A DNA stretch of 64,000 nucleotides from JAAGZL01 sp964628835 (GCA_964628835.1 CAZVME010000002.1:1-64000); one strand, 5' to 3'. Positions 51,864 to 60,317 are shown, numbered from the stretch's first letter. Numbers and translations: made by a program. The notes: generated from the sequence alone by a model not told the origin.

Positions 51864-52193
51864 ATGTTAAAGATCGCTGGCAGCATCAAAAGCTATGTTG
51901 GATTGGCTGCTTTATCAGTTATTTCTGGCTACATGATAAGCAGTGAGTTGGTTACCGGGGGGTATGTGGAAGCAGAGTTTTCAGTAATCTTAATTCTATC
52001 TTCCATGGTTATTTTTTCACTTATGTCATTTTTGTTTTTGATATTAATCAGGGTAAAAAAACAAATTATTGCAGCGCAAAGTTCTGCTGGTGTTGACAAT
52101 GATCAGAGCATTAAAGCATCTAAAGAATATGACGCGTCTATTTCACAAAAAACGATCGGCAAGGGTAATTCTCAAAAAATCGATTTGAGCTGA
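51864..52193 (+). CDS. Small two-segment membrane protein
   Basis: A 109-residue protein with a strong AGGAGGGGG ribosome site. Membrane segments lie at about 12-28 (LAALSVISGYMISSEL) and 40-65 (SVILILSSMVIFSLMSFLFLILI); the tail is polar. It is the last gene of the AT-rich operon. It may anchor or act as effector of the module. No family is recognised. Confidence 0.65.
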   Translation: MLKIAGSIKSYVGLAALSVISGYMISSELVTGGYVEAEFSVILILSSMVIFSLMSFLFLILIRVKKQIIAAQSSAGVDNDQSIKASKEYDASISQKTIGKGNSQKIDLS

Positions 52194-52345
52194 ACACTGT
52201 TTTTTCATGTATTGGAAAGTAGCGTTTGATATCTGCACAACATGCATCAACCTGCACTGCAACCGTCCACTTCGTTCCCAGTCACAGCGCAAATTATGCA
52301 CGCGAAATGGTCTGTTGTTTATAAATTCGTCCCATTTTGGTCGGC

Positions 52346-52383
52346 TATATAAGTAACTACTAACAGTCCTTTTTGGTCACATA
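52346..52383. repeat. Right direct repeat flanking the AT-rich module
   Basis: Near copy of 48311-48350 (see that entry). The nearby GTTGTTTATA is also shared, here separated from the repeat by about 24 extra bases. The module between the copies is far richer in A+T than the ICE backbone. Confidence 0.6.
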
Positions 52384-52416
52384 AGCGACCATTTTCCCAG
52401 ATCATGAAAGGCCGAA

Positions 52417-52591
52417 TCACACAGCTTCTTCGAACTCCACCTCATTCTTCTGATACAGATCCTCTCAAAGAATAATCACATCATCGGGTGCTTGAACACC
52501 GAGCTTCACGTAGTTTCCATGGATTTGTTGAACGGTAACAGTGGTATTGTCACCCAAATGCAGGGTTTCGCCGATGCGACGGGATAAGCAT
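52417..52591 (-). pseudogene. csrA: csrA pseudogene in the ICE
   Basis: On the minus strand AAAGGAGTG precedes ATG 52591, but the frame breaks after the second codon. In the shifted frame SRRIGETLHLGDNTTVTVQQ, then IHGNYVKLGVQAPDDVIIL, an in-frame stop, and EDLYQKNEVEFEEAV complete a CsrA-type protein. So there are two lesions: a small deletion near the start and a nonsense codon at the position of the RNA-contacting arginine. It is a decayed ICE-encoded regulator, distinct in sequence from the chromosomal csrA at 17371. Confidence 0.82.
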
Positions 52592-52868
52592 GAGACACAC
52601 TCCTTTGTTTTGGTTGAAAGCACTTCCAGTTGCTAGGTTGAATCATACTCTGCAGTACACCATATGCCAATAACGACAAAAGCCCCCCTGTAGCTATGGT
52701 CGCAAAGTGGCCATTCACGGCATACTAGTGATCAAGTTATTCTCGACTATACCAAGTACGATCGCTATAACCTGAATGTCGGTAATCCAATTGCGATCGC
52801 CATTGATACAAAACTACGCACAATACGGAATTGATTTTCCATAGCTAGTCCTCTCAGATTTCCCCAAC
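52592..52868. other. Non-coding stretch before RAQPRD
   Basis: No gene supported. It contains the ribosome site of the csrA pseudogene and probably the promoter of the RAQPRD operon. The stretch 52194-52416 before the pseudogene likewise holds only the right flanking repeat. Confidence 0.5.
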
Positions 52869-53204
52869 ATGCGCCTCATGCACAACACGGGGAAGACATC
52901 GATGCAAATTGCCCATGTCCTGATAGCAGGATTTCTCACTACAGCATTACCGACTCAAATTGCTCTTGCTGATTCCGATGGTGAACGCACGGCTCTGGCG
53001 AGGATTGCTAATGAGATTGAGGCACTCGATCCGTTGATCCGTGAAGCCGAGGCACATGCCAACCCGGACGCCCGTATTCGGCTCCGCTACGACTGGCTAC
53101 GTCAGGACCTGACCAGGATCCGGCAGGGCATTCAAGAACACATTGATGTGCCTCGGGCAGAGCCAAGAACCTTTCCATCACTACGTGGTGATTACCGCCG
53201 GTGA
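52869..53204 (+). CDS. RAQPRD family ICE protein (TIGR01690)
   Basis: A 111-residue exported protein. The signal peptide ends near ALA (about residue 34 from this start; ATG 52902 is an alternative). The family signature RIRLRYDWLRQDLTRIRQGI and the C-terminal PRTFPSLRGDYR are present. It opens the second conjugation block, displaced from TIGR03747 by cargo. It is a probable pilus or channel accessory protein. Confidence 0.87.
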   Translation: MRLMHNTGKTSMQIAHVLIAGFLTTALPTQIALADSDGERTALARIANEIEALDPLIREAEAHANPDARIRLRYDWLRQDLTRIRQGIQEHIDVPRAEPRTFPSLRGDYRR

Positions 53205-53213
53205 TGATGGGCT

Positions 53214-53444
53214 ATGACGGCTGCACAGAACACGGCATTTCAGGCGGGCTCCGGTTTTACCCCGGCGACCCTACTGACGGGCATTGCATCCGTCGTCCTG
53301 ATGCTCGCCTTCATCTGGGTCATTTGGGTAACGCTGGGCACTTTCCGTGCCTGGCAGAATGGTCAAGTGGCCTTGTTCGATCTGGTCTGGAGTGCACTGC
53401 GTGCAAGCATCGTACTCATGGTGTTGGGATTTTATCTGCGGTAA
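53214..53444 (+). CDS. TIGR03758 family ICE protein (PFL_4701 type)
   Basis: A 76-residue membrane protein: GSGFTPATLLTGIASVVLML, then a first segment about 17-40 and a second about 57-76 (ALRASIVLMVLGFYL). It is the TrbC/TraA-like small hydrophobic protein found upstream of TIGR03745 and is a candidate pilin-like component. The start ATG 53214 is 9 bases after the RAQPRD stop. Confidence 0.85.
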   Translation: MTAAQNTAFQAGSGFTPATLLTGIASVVLMLAFIWVIWVTLGTFRAWQNGQVALFDLVWSALRASIVLMVLGFYLR

Positions 53445-53530
53445 TGGTCTTGGGTCGATATCGCTTTGGTTCGGGGGCATCCCCGGTATTAACAACAGGG
53501 GGCAATCCCCGTTACCTCGGAGAGAAAATA

Positions 53531-53881
53531 ATGATGAAGAAAACAGCAGAACGGATCGTAACGGCAGTTGGGCTGTTGGCGATGTCGGCAGGTCAATCGG
53601 CGTGGGCGGCGCTGCCTACCCCGGTCGCACCCAGTACCGCTCCAGCGGCCGGTGACTGGATCGCGCTCATTAAGGGCTACATCAAAGACGGCGGGCTGGT
53701 GCTCGGGCTGGCCATTGCGGTACTTGGGTTTCTGTGGGTCGCCTATCTCGGCTTTTCAAAGTTCAATGAGGCGCGACAGGGCAAGGCCGAGTGGGCCGAG
53801 GTCGGGGTATTAGGCATCGTTGGTGCGATTGTACTGATCTTTGCCAGCTACCTGCTGACTGAAGCTGCAGGCGTTATCTAA
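53531..53881 (+). CDS. TIGR03745 family ICE membrane protein (PFL_4702 type)
   Basis: A 116-residue protein with signal peptide (about 1-27, ending AWA) and two membrane segments (LVLGLAIAVLGFLWVAYLGF and LGIVGAIVLIFASYLLT). This is the arrangement of VirB2/TraA-type pilins, so it may be the conjugative pilin. GGAGAG precedes ATG 53531. A longer frame reading back through 53201 is a chance extension. Confidence 0.85.
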   Translation: MMKKTAERIVTAVGLLAMSAGQSAWAALPTPVAPSTAPAAGDWIALIKGYIKDGGLVLGLAIAVLGFLWVAYLGFSKFNEARQGKAEWAEVGVLGIVGAIVLIFASYLLTEAAGVI

Positions 53882-53884
53882 CCG

Positions 53885-54265
53885 ATGTCGGATCGCGACG
53901 ATATTCTGGCCGACCGGCTCAATGTGGAGCCGGTGATCTTTAAGGGTTGCTCGTCGTCGGAGTTGGGCATCATCGTTGGTGTGGCCGCGCTCATCTGGTT
54001 ACCCGTGAGCCTCCTCCTGGCGGGTTTGATGGGCGCGGTCACTATGGGGTTCGGGCTGGCTGGTGTCGGTGTGGTCGGTACGGTGATCGTGATGGCGAGC
54101 CTGTTTCAACGTCTGAAGCGGGGCCGTCCCGATGGATACTATCAGCAACATGCCAGCATCTGGCTGGCAGATCATGGATTACGTCACTCGCCGTTCATCC
54201 GGCGCAGTGGTGCCTGGGACATCGGGAGGACAAAGTATGCGACGCTACCGCACCGAGATCGATAA
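53885..54265 (+). CDS. TIGR03750 family ICE protein (PFL_4703 type, TraL-like)
   Basis: A 126-residue protein with the family start MSDRDDILADRLNVEPVIFKG, two membrane segments (about 28-50 and 52-75) and the conserved tail FQRLKRGRPDGYYQQ. It corresponds to VirB3/TraL inner-membrane proteins of the transfer channel. It overlaps TIGR03746 by 29 bases. Confidence 0.87.
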   Translation: MSDRDDILADRLNVEPVIFKGCSSSELGIIVGVAALIWLPVSLLLAGLMGAVTMGFGLAGVGVVGTVIVMASLFQRLKRGRPDGYYQQHASIWLADHGLRHSPFIRRSGAWDIGRTKYATLPHRDR

Positions 54266-54890
54266 CGTCCGTGCTCACCTGCGTTCCCTGTGGGTGGTTA
54301 TCGGTACCCAATTCGTCGTGATACTGGCCCTCTGGTTTGGCTGGAGTCAGGCACCGAAGCAACTGATCGTACATGTGCCACCGGATCTGCGTTCAGGAGC
54401 AACACTGTCGGTCAATGAAGTGCCCGCGGCCAATGTGTATGCCTTTGCTTTCTACATCTTCCAACAACTCAACCGTTGGCCGGAAGACGGTGCGAAGGAC
54501 TATGGCAAAGCCATCTTCCGGATCTCACCCTATGTGACCCCACGTTATCGGGCGGAACTCTTGGTGGATATGGACTTGAAGGGGCGGCAGGGCGAGCTGG
54601 CCTACCGGGTGCGGGGTGTGCATGAGATCGCCGGGCACGGTTACGAGGAGCGCCGTGTTGATGTGCTCGCACCAGGTGTTTGGGTGATCTGGTTGGATCT
54701 TGATCTGTTCGAGTCGGTGAAAGGTATGACCGTGAAGAAGACTGCCATTCGTTATCCCCTGCGGGTCGTGAGTCTCTCGGTCGATCCGGAGACGAATCCA
54801 TGGGGCCTGGCGTTGGATGGCTTTGCGAGTGAAGGGCCGCGTCGGTTGGGCGAGTCGGAACTTGGTGTAGACGCCGAGCAAGAGAAATAG
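54237..54890 (+). CDS. TIGR03746 family ICE protein (PFL_4704 type, TraE-like)
   Basis: A 217-residue protein, VirB5/TraE-like in position. One N-terminal membrane segment (about 17-40), then a periplasmic domain with APKQLIVHVPPDLRSGA, VYAFAFYIFQQLNRWPEDG and MTVKKTAIRYPLRVV. ATG 54237 with GGGAGGA upstream is chosen over an earlier in-frame start inside TIGR03750. Confidence 0.87.
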   Translation: MRRYRTEIDNVRAHLRSLWVVIGTQFVVILALWFGWSQAPKQLIVHVPPDLRSGATLSVNEVPAANVYAFAFYIFQQLNRWPEDGAKDYGKAIFRISPYVTPRYRAELLVDMDLKGRQGELAYRVRGVHEIAGHGYEERRVDVLAPGVWVIWLDLDLFESVKGMTVKKTAIRYPLRVVSLSVDPETNPWGLALDGFASEGPRRLGESELGVDAEQEK

Positions 54891-54908
54891 CAGAAGGAGG
54901 GGCAATGT

Positions 54909-55706
54909 ATGCGAGAAATCAAACCTACACATAATGTCATCGCCACATGGCTTGGTGTGACTCTATTATTGTTGCAGTCGCTGCTCCATGCCGAGAGTGA
55001 CACATTTGAACGGATCGAGTGGAAGAAAGCGCCGATCCGACTGGAACTCGCAGTCGGTCAAGAACAGCGGATCGAGTTTCCTGCTGTAGTGAAGGTAGGT
55101 GTACCGGCGACCATTCAGGGAGAGCTGCGTACCCAGAGTGTCAACGGCACAGTCTATCTATTAGCACATGCGCCCTTTGGGTCGAACCGGATCATGGTGC
55201 GCGAGCTAGATAGCGGACGCATCTATCTGTTCGATGTCACGGCCGCCAAGAAAGGCGGGGCAAACCATCCCATCCAGGTTTATGTCACTGGCGACAGTGT
55301 AACGACCAAGGATCATGCCACTGGCGGTAATGATTCGGATAAAGGGCAGCTAGACTATATCCAGCTGACTCGGTTTGCAGCCCAACAACTCTACGCACCG
55401 TCTCGTTTACTCATAGACCGGCCCGGTATTGTCCGAGTCCCGGTTGCACGCGATCCCGTAAATCTACTCCATGGCAGCACCATCGAGGCAACGCCATTAG
55501 TGGCATGGCGCAGCAACGGACTTTATGTCACAGCAGTCAAACTCACCAGCCGTACCAATCAAGCCCAGACTCTTGATCCGCGTGACCTGCGAGGTGCCTG
55601 GTTTACGGCGACCTTTCAGCATCACCGTCTGTTACCCAAGGGCGATGAAGCCGACACCACCGCCGTCTACCTGGTTTCGGCCAGACCGTTTGAAGTATCC
55701 CTTTAG
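54909..55706 (+). CDS. TIGR03749 family ICE protein (PFL_4705 type, TraK-like)
   Basis: A 265-residue exported protein: signal peptide about 8-30, then a beta-rich domain opening with IRLELAVGQEQRIEFP, as in TraK/VirB9-type secretins. AGGAGG precedes the ATG. It probably forms the outer-membrane core complex with TIGR03751 and TIGR03752. Confidence 0.87.
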   Translation: MREIKPTHNVIATWLGVTLLLLQSLLHAESDTFERIEWKKAPIRLELAVGQEQRIEFPAVVKVGVPATIQGELRTQSVNGTVYLLAHAPFGSNRIMVRELDSGRIYLFDVTAAKKGGANHPIQVYVTGDSVTTKDHATGGNDSDKGQLDYIQLTRFAAQQLYAPSRLLIDRPGIVRVPVARDPVNLLHGSTIEATPLVAWRSNGLYVTAVKLTSRTNQAQTLDPRDLRGAWFTATFQHHRLLPKGDEADTTAVYLVSARPFEVSL

Positions 55707-55714
55707 GTATTGCT

Positions 55715-57112
55715 ATGGCTATTGCAACCTCTAATCGACTCTTACCCCTGCTTGCCGGTGCCGTGGTGCTGATGCTGGCATTCGTCACACTGAAGTCCTG
55801 TAACGGCGAGCAGGACGATGGGCTCGTGATGAAGACTGTGCCCCAAGCACCGGCACCAGATGCGGACAGCCCTGCTGATACTATCAAGACCTTGACGGCC
55901 AACGTAGCCGCCATGACCTCGGAAGTAAAAGCATTGCGTAAGGACAATGATCAGCTGCGCGAGGATAATCGTGATCTGCTGGCAAACCGTCACCAAATCG
56001 AAGAGAACGTCACGACCCGGGTCAAGCGCGAGCTGCTCTCCCGGGAAAAAAGCCAGGACGCACACAGCCGCATCGATTCCGGAGTGCTCTCATCACTGAC
56101 AGCGCGGGTGGATGCGCTTTCACAGTCACTCTCCCGGAGCAGCACTACCAAAGGAGGCCATGACATCCCTGTGGGGTTGGGCCTTGATGGTATAGGGGAG
56201 GGCGTTGTTCCAACCGATAGTCTGATCTGGATAGATCCGCTGGATACCATCGATAGTGATACAACCACTTCTGGTACAAATGGAGTGTTGCACCGTGTGG
56301 GCCATTCCACCAGTGGAGCACTGGAGACAGCACGTAAAAAGACCGATAACCTCACGCAGTCTTTGAACACCGTCCGGCCCGTTTATACCGTACCGCGTAA
56401 TGCCACACTTATCGGCTCGATCGCCATGACCGCACTGGTCGGTCGGGTGCCGGTGCAGGGACAGGTGCGTGACCCCATGCCCTTCAAGGTGATCACGGGC
56501 GCGGACAACTTGGCCGCGAATGGTCTAACCGTACCCGGGGTGCAGGGCATGGTGTGGAGTGGTACGGCCATCGGGGACTGGACACTTTCCTGCGTGACCG
56601 GTCGCCTCGACTCGGTCACCTTTGTCTTTGATGACGGCACCATCCGTACTATCTCCAGTGATGACCGGGGCAACCAGAGTGGCGGAGCACAGAAGCCATT
56701 GGGCTGGATCTCGGACCAACAGGGCATTCCCTGCATCACGGGTGAGCGCAAGACCAATGCCCCAGCGTTTCTTACTCAGCGCATTGGTGTGATGGCCATC
56801 CAGGCCGCCGCGGAAGCAGCAGCCAGTGCCGAGACGACCTCGGTCGTGAGTGACGCCGGCAGCGTGACCAGAAGTGTCACTGGTGACACTGGCACCTTCG
56901 TGCTGGGCAAGACCATCTCCGGCGGCAGCGATGAGGTTTCAAAATGGCTTCAGGAGCGCCAGTCCCAGAGCTTCGATGCGGTCTTCGTGCCGGCTGGCAC
57001 CCGTATCGCAATTCACGTCGACCATGAACTCCCCATAGATCTTGATACCACCGGCAGGAAACTAAACCATGAACCATCCATCGACCCCTATCTTCGCACT
57101 CGGCTTGATTAG
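55715..57112 (+). CDS. TIGR03752 family ICE protein (PFL_4707 type, TraB/VirB10-like)
   Basis: A 465-residue protein. A membrane segment at about 8-27 is followed by a coiled coil (about 48-125) and a periplasmic VirB10-like beta domain with TVRPVYTVPRNATLIGSIAM, VPVQGQVRDPMPFKVI and the C-terminal FVPAGTRIAIHVDHELPID. It bridges inner and outer membranes in the channel. Its 3' end overlaps TIGR03751 by 44 bases. Confidence 0.88.
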   Translation: MAIATSNRLLPLLAGAVVLMLAFVTLKSCNGEQDDGLVMKTVPQAPAPDADSPADTIKTLTANVAAMTSEVKALRKDNDQLREDNRDLLANRHQIEENVTTRVKRELLSREKSQDAHSRIDSGVLSSLTARVDALSQSLSRSSTTKGGHDIPVGLGLDGIGEGVVPTDSLIWIDPLDTIDSDTTTSGTNGVLHRVGHSTSGALETARKKTDNLTQSLNTVRPVYTVPRNATLIGSIAMTALVGRVPVQGQVRDPMPFKVITGADNLAANGLTVPGVQGMVWSGTAIGDWTLSCVTGRLDSVTFVFDDGTIRTISSDDRGNQSGGAQKPLGWISDQQGIPCITGERKTNAPAFLTQRIGVMAIQAAAEAAASAETTSVVSDAGSVTRSVTGDTGTFVLGKTISGGSDEVSKWLQERQSQSFDAVFVPAGTRIAIHVDHELPIDLDTTGRKLNHEPSIDPYLRTRLD

Positions 57113-57491
57113 TCTGGTACTGGCCGGATGCGCCAGCACCAAGGATGCCGTACTACCCCAGGACGGCCCTTCGATGAAGGCCATCTATGATGGCCATGTG
57201 CAAGAGATGAATGCACGCGATCCGCAGGTCATTCGTCATGAGTTGGGAAACCGTCCCATCCTGACGGGTGAGGCGGCCTTGCAGGGCTACACCCGGGATG
57301 CCTTCAACGAGATCGATGTCCTTTTTCCGCGCCTGCCGAACCCGACGCTGGTGATGTATGTGTTCCCGCATCTGGCAGGTGAAGCGCATGCGCCAGTACC
57401 CGGCTATGCGACGGCGTTCCCGATGTACGAGCAGGTGGAATATGCCCTGCCGGGCGAAGTCCCGACCCAGCCGGCTGGTAACAACCAGTGA
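57069..57491 (+). CDS. TIGR03751 family ICE lipoprotein (PFL_4709 type, TraV-like)
   Basis: A 140-residue lipoprotein with the lipobox VLAGC (lipidated cysteine near residue 21). The conserved segment GPSMKAIYDGHVQEMN and the C-terminal LPNPTLVMYVFPHLAGEAHAPVPGY are diagnostic. It corresponds to VirB7/TraV of the outer-membrane ring. It overlaps both neighbours. Confidence 0.88.
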   Translation: MNHPSTPIFALGLISLVLAGCASTKDAVLPQDGPSMKAIYDGHVQEMNARDPQVIRHELGNRPILTGEAALQGYTRDAFNEIDVLFPRLPNPTLVMYVFPHLAGEAHAPVPGYATAFPMYEQVEYALPGEVPTQPAGNNQ

Positions 57492-60223
57492 GTTTCATCA
57501 AGCAGAAAACAACCACATACAAGCTGAAGAATCGGGAAGAGTCGCCGGTTACCACGAAGCAGGTCAAGCAACTGTATGAACGCCCGCCATCGTTTACCGA
57601 TCTTCTGCCGTGGATGGAATACAACACGGCGAGCCGTACATTTCTGTTGGAGGATGGGGTCAGTGTCGGCGCTCTGTTTGAACTGACACCGGTCGGTACC
57701 GAGGCGCGCACCCCGAAATTCATGGCGCAACTACGTGATGCCATCCAGACCGCGCTGACCGATGCCATCCCCGAAGAAGATGACTCACCGTGGATATTGC
57801 AGGTCTATGTCCAGGACGAGCCCAGCCTACAGGGCTTCCAGAAAGAAGTTGCTGGTTATGCGCAGCCCAGCGCACGCGACACAGCCTACACCCGCCACTT
57901 TCAGCAAACCATGTCAGACCATCTCGCACAGATCACGCGCCCAGGTGGTCTGTTTGAGGATACCGCCGTCACCGGTACCCGTTGGCGGGGCCAGGTCCGG
58001 CGCGTGCGTGCGACACTCTACCGGCGCCTGAAACCAACCGGTCGCCACCTCTCAGCCGTTGAGGTCGAGGAGGCGCTGAACGATGTAGCCACCAAGTGGG
58101 TTGCCTCACTGGCATCGGCCGGAATCCGTGTGCGTCGTGGAACCGGGCAGGATCTCTACGAGTGGTTGCTCAAGTGGTTCAATCCCAAACCGGAGATTGT
58201 CGATGGTGATCCTGACAAACTTCTGGAGGTGGCTCTGTATCCGGGCGACGAGGATCTCCCGTTTGGCTACGATCTGGCCGAGCGGCTCACGCTGACAATG
58301 CCGCGTTCGGATAACGATACCTCTACTTGGTGGTTCGATGGTCTGCCGCATACCATCGTCACGATCCAGGGCCTGCGCCGGGCACCAGAGGTGGGGCACA
58401 TGACCGCCGAACGTCAGGCTGGCGATCACGTATTCTCGCTGTTTGACCGCTTTCCCGAACACACCGTGATGGTGCTGACCCTGACGGTTAAACCGCAGGA
58501 TTTCACCCGCAACCACATCGCCCAGGTCAAGCGCGCCGCGGTTGGTGATTCAGCGGAAGCTGATCTTACGCGAGAGGATGCCGAGATCGTCGAGCGCGAG
58601 ATGGCGAGGGGAAACAAGCTCTATCCACTTAGCATTGCCTTCTATGTACGAGGTGATGATCTGAAAACACTTCGTGCGAATGTTAACCAGTTGAATGCAC
58701 TGCTGCTGCCCAATGGGCTGCAACCGATCCTGCACGAGGCGGATCTGCTGACGCTCGACAGTTACCTGCGTAACCTGCCCATGGCTTACGATGCGTCATT
58801 GGACAAGTCCAGTCGCCGATCCAGGCTGGTATTCTCCAGTCATACCGCCAATCTGTTACCCATGTACGGCAGGTCGAAGGGAACCGGTCACCCGGGCATG
58901 GTGTTCTTCAACCGTGGTGCAGAACCCCTGACCTTCGATCCGTTGCATCGGGACGACCGGAAAAAGAACGCCCACATGCTCATCCTGGGTCCCACCGGTG
59001 CCGGCAAGTCGGCAACTCTGGTCTACCTACTGCAACAGATGGCCGCCATGTATCGCCCACGCATCTTCATCATCGAGGCCGGCGGATCTTTCTCACTATT
59101 GGGTCAGCATTTTCGTAGCCACGGCATCTCCGTCAACCAGGTTACCCTGAACCCAAATGCAGATGTGAGTCTGCCACCATTCGCGGATGCGATACGCATG
59201 CTGGATAAAGAACGCCGCGTGCGCCTTGCCAAGGATCCAGATGAGCTGGTCGATGACGACGATGAGGTCGAAGATGAAGGAGGAGGTCGGGACATTTTAG
59301 GTGAGATGGAAATCGCCGCCCGGATCATGATTACCGGCGGTGACGAGCGTGAAGATGCCCGCATGAGCCGGGCCGATCGGCTACTGATACGCAACGCTAT
59401 TTTTCTGGCAGCGAAGACGGTTAAAGAAAGTGGCAGGGATCAAGTGATTACCGAGGACGTGGTAAGCGCCTTGCACGCCATCGGCAGAGATCAAAGTCTG
59501 CCAGAACTTCGGCGCAACCGGGCCATTGAGATGGGAGACGGCATGGCATTGTTTTGCTCCGGACTCGCCGGCCACTTCTTTAACCGATCCGGCACCAGTT
59601 GGCCGGAGGCCGATGTCACCATACTGGAAATGGGCATCCTGGCACGGGAAGGCTACGAGGATCAGCTTACCGTTGCCTACATATCCATGATGAGCCACAT
59701 CAACGATCTGGTGGAGCGAAAACAGCACGATGCACGGCCCACACTAGTTGTAACCGACGAGGGTCATATCATTACCACCAATCCTTTGCTGGCCCGCTAT
59801 GTGGTCAAGATCACCAAGATGTGGCGCAAGCTTGGTGCCTGGTTCTGGATCGCTACTCAAAACCTGGAGGACTTTCCCGACGCTAGCCGCAAGATGCTCA
59901 ACATGATGGAGTGGTGGCTGTGTTTGGTCATGCCCAAAGAAGAAGTCGAACAGATTGCTCGATTCAAGGATTTGACTGATGTTCAGCGCAGCCTGCTGCT
60001 CTCAGCCAGGAAGGAGCCGGGGAAATACGTCGAGGGGGTGGTGCTCTCAGATAATCTGGAAGCACTGTTTCGCAATGTACCACCGCCTCTGTCTCTTGCA
60101 CTTGCAATGACCGAGAAGCATGAGAAGGCAGAGCGTGCAGCCATTATGGTGAAGCGGGGCTGCTCCGAACTTGAGGCAGTTCATATCATGGCGGAGCGTA
60201 TCGCAGAGAATCGCGGTGGTTAA
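57488..60223 (+). CDS. TIGR03744 family ICE ATPase (PFL_4706 type, TraC/VirB4-like)
   Basis: A 911-residue cytoplasmic ATPase powering pilus and channel assembly. Walker A LGPTGAGKSATL lies near residue 500 and Walker B LVVTDEGHIIT near 756; an acidic insertion (DELVDDDDEVEDEGGG) is near 580. The N-terminal VirB4 domain has GALFELTPVGTEARTP. GTG 57488 overlaps the TIGR03751 stop. It is the last backbone gene in the window before the CBASS operon. Confidence 0.92.
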   Translation: MSFIKQKTTTYKLKNREESPVTTKQVKQLYERPPSFTDLLPWMEYNTASRTFLLEDGVSVGALFELTPVGTEARTPKFMAQLRDAIQTALTDAIPEEDDSPWILQVYVQDEPSLQGFQKEVAGYAQPSARDTAYTRHFQQTMSDHLAQITRPGGLFEDTAVTGTRWRGQVRRVRATLYRRLKPTGRHLSAVEVEEALNDVATKWVASLASAGIRVRRGTGQDLYEWLLKWFNPKPEIVDGDPDKLLEVALYPGDEDLPFGYDLAERLTLTMPRSDNDTSTWWFDGLPHTIVTIQGLRRAPEVGHMTAERQAGDHVFSLFDRFPEHTVMVLTLTVKPQDFTRNHIAQVKRAAVGDSAEADLTREDAEIVEREMARGNKLYPLSIAFYVRGDDLKTLRANVNQLNALLLPNGLQPILHEADLLTLDSYLRNLPMAYDASLDKSSRRSRLVFSSHTANLLPMYGRSKGTGHPGMVFFNRGAEPLTFDPLHRDDRKKNAHMLILGPTGAGKSATLVYLLQQMAAMYRPRIFIIEAGGSFSLLGQHFRSHGISVNQVTLNPNADVSLPPFADAIRMLDKERRVRLAKDPDELVDDDDEVEDEGGGRDILGEMEIAARIMITGGDEREDARMSRADRLLIRNAIFLAAKTVKESGRDQVITEDVVSALHAIGRDQSLPELRRNRAIEMGDGMALFCSGLAGHFFNRSGTSWPEADVTILEMGILAREGYEDQLTVAYISMMSHINDLVERKQHDARPTLVVTDEGHIITTNPLLARYVVKITKMWRKLGAWFWIATQNLEDFPDASRKMLNMMEWWLCLVMPKEEVEQIARFKDLTDVQRSLLLSARKEPGKYVEGVVLSDNLEALFRNVPPPLSLALAMTEKHEKAERAAIMVKRGCSELEAVHIMAERIAENRGG

Positions 60224-60277
60224 GGTGGATATCTAAACCGCTCTAGTTTTATCGCCTTGCTGTTTCTTATCCCAGAA

Positions 60278-60304
60278 TTAGCACTCTACTTGACAGAGTG
60301 CTAA
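60278..60304. promoter_or_regulatory. CIRCE element (HrcA operator) upstream of CBASS
   Basis: TTAGCACTC (60278-60286), nine bases, GAGTGCTAA (60296-60304): an exact match to the consensus CIRCE inverted repeat bound by the heat-shock repressor HrcA, normally found at groESL and dnaK promoters. It overlaps the -35 box of the predicted CBASS promoter. No chaperone gene follows; the first gene is the CBASS patatin effector 87 bases downstream. Confidence 0.85.
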
Positions 60305-60317
60305 AAAAGACTATCTT
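60290..60317 (+). promoter_or_regulatory. Predicted sigma-70 promoter of the CBASS operon
   Basis: -35 TTGACA (60290-60295) matches the consensus; -10 TATCTT (60312-60317) follows at 16 bases. The -35 lies in the CIRCE spacer. A 14-base palindrome TTATAGGCCTATAA (60316-60329) and a TATAAT (60336-60341) lie just downstream and could give a second start. Confidence 0.65.

Noticed and set aside
53201..53881. A single 226-codon gene joining the TIGR03758 and TIGR03745 regions
   Set aside because: Its first 110 codons run out of frame through TIGR03758 and non-coding DNA; TIGR03745 has its own ribosome site and ATG at 53531.
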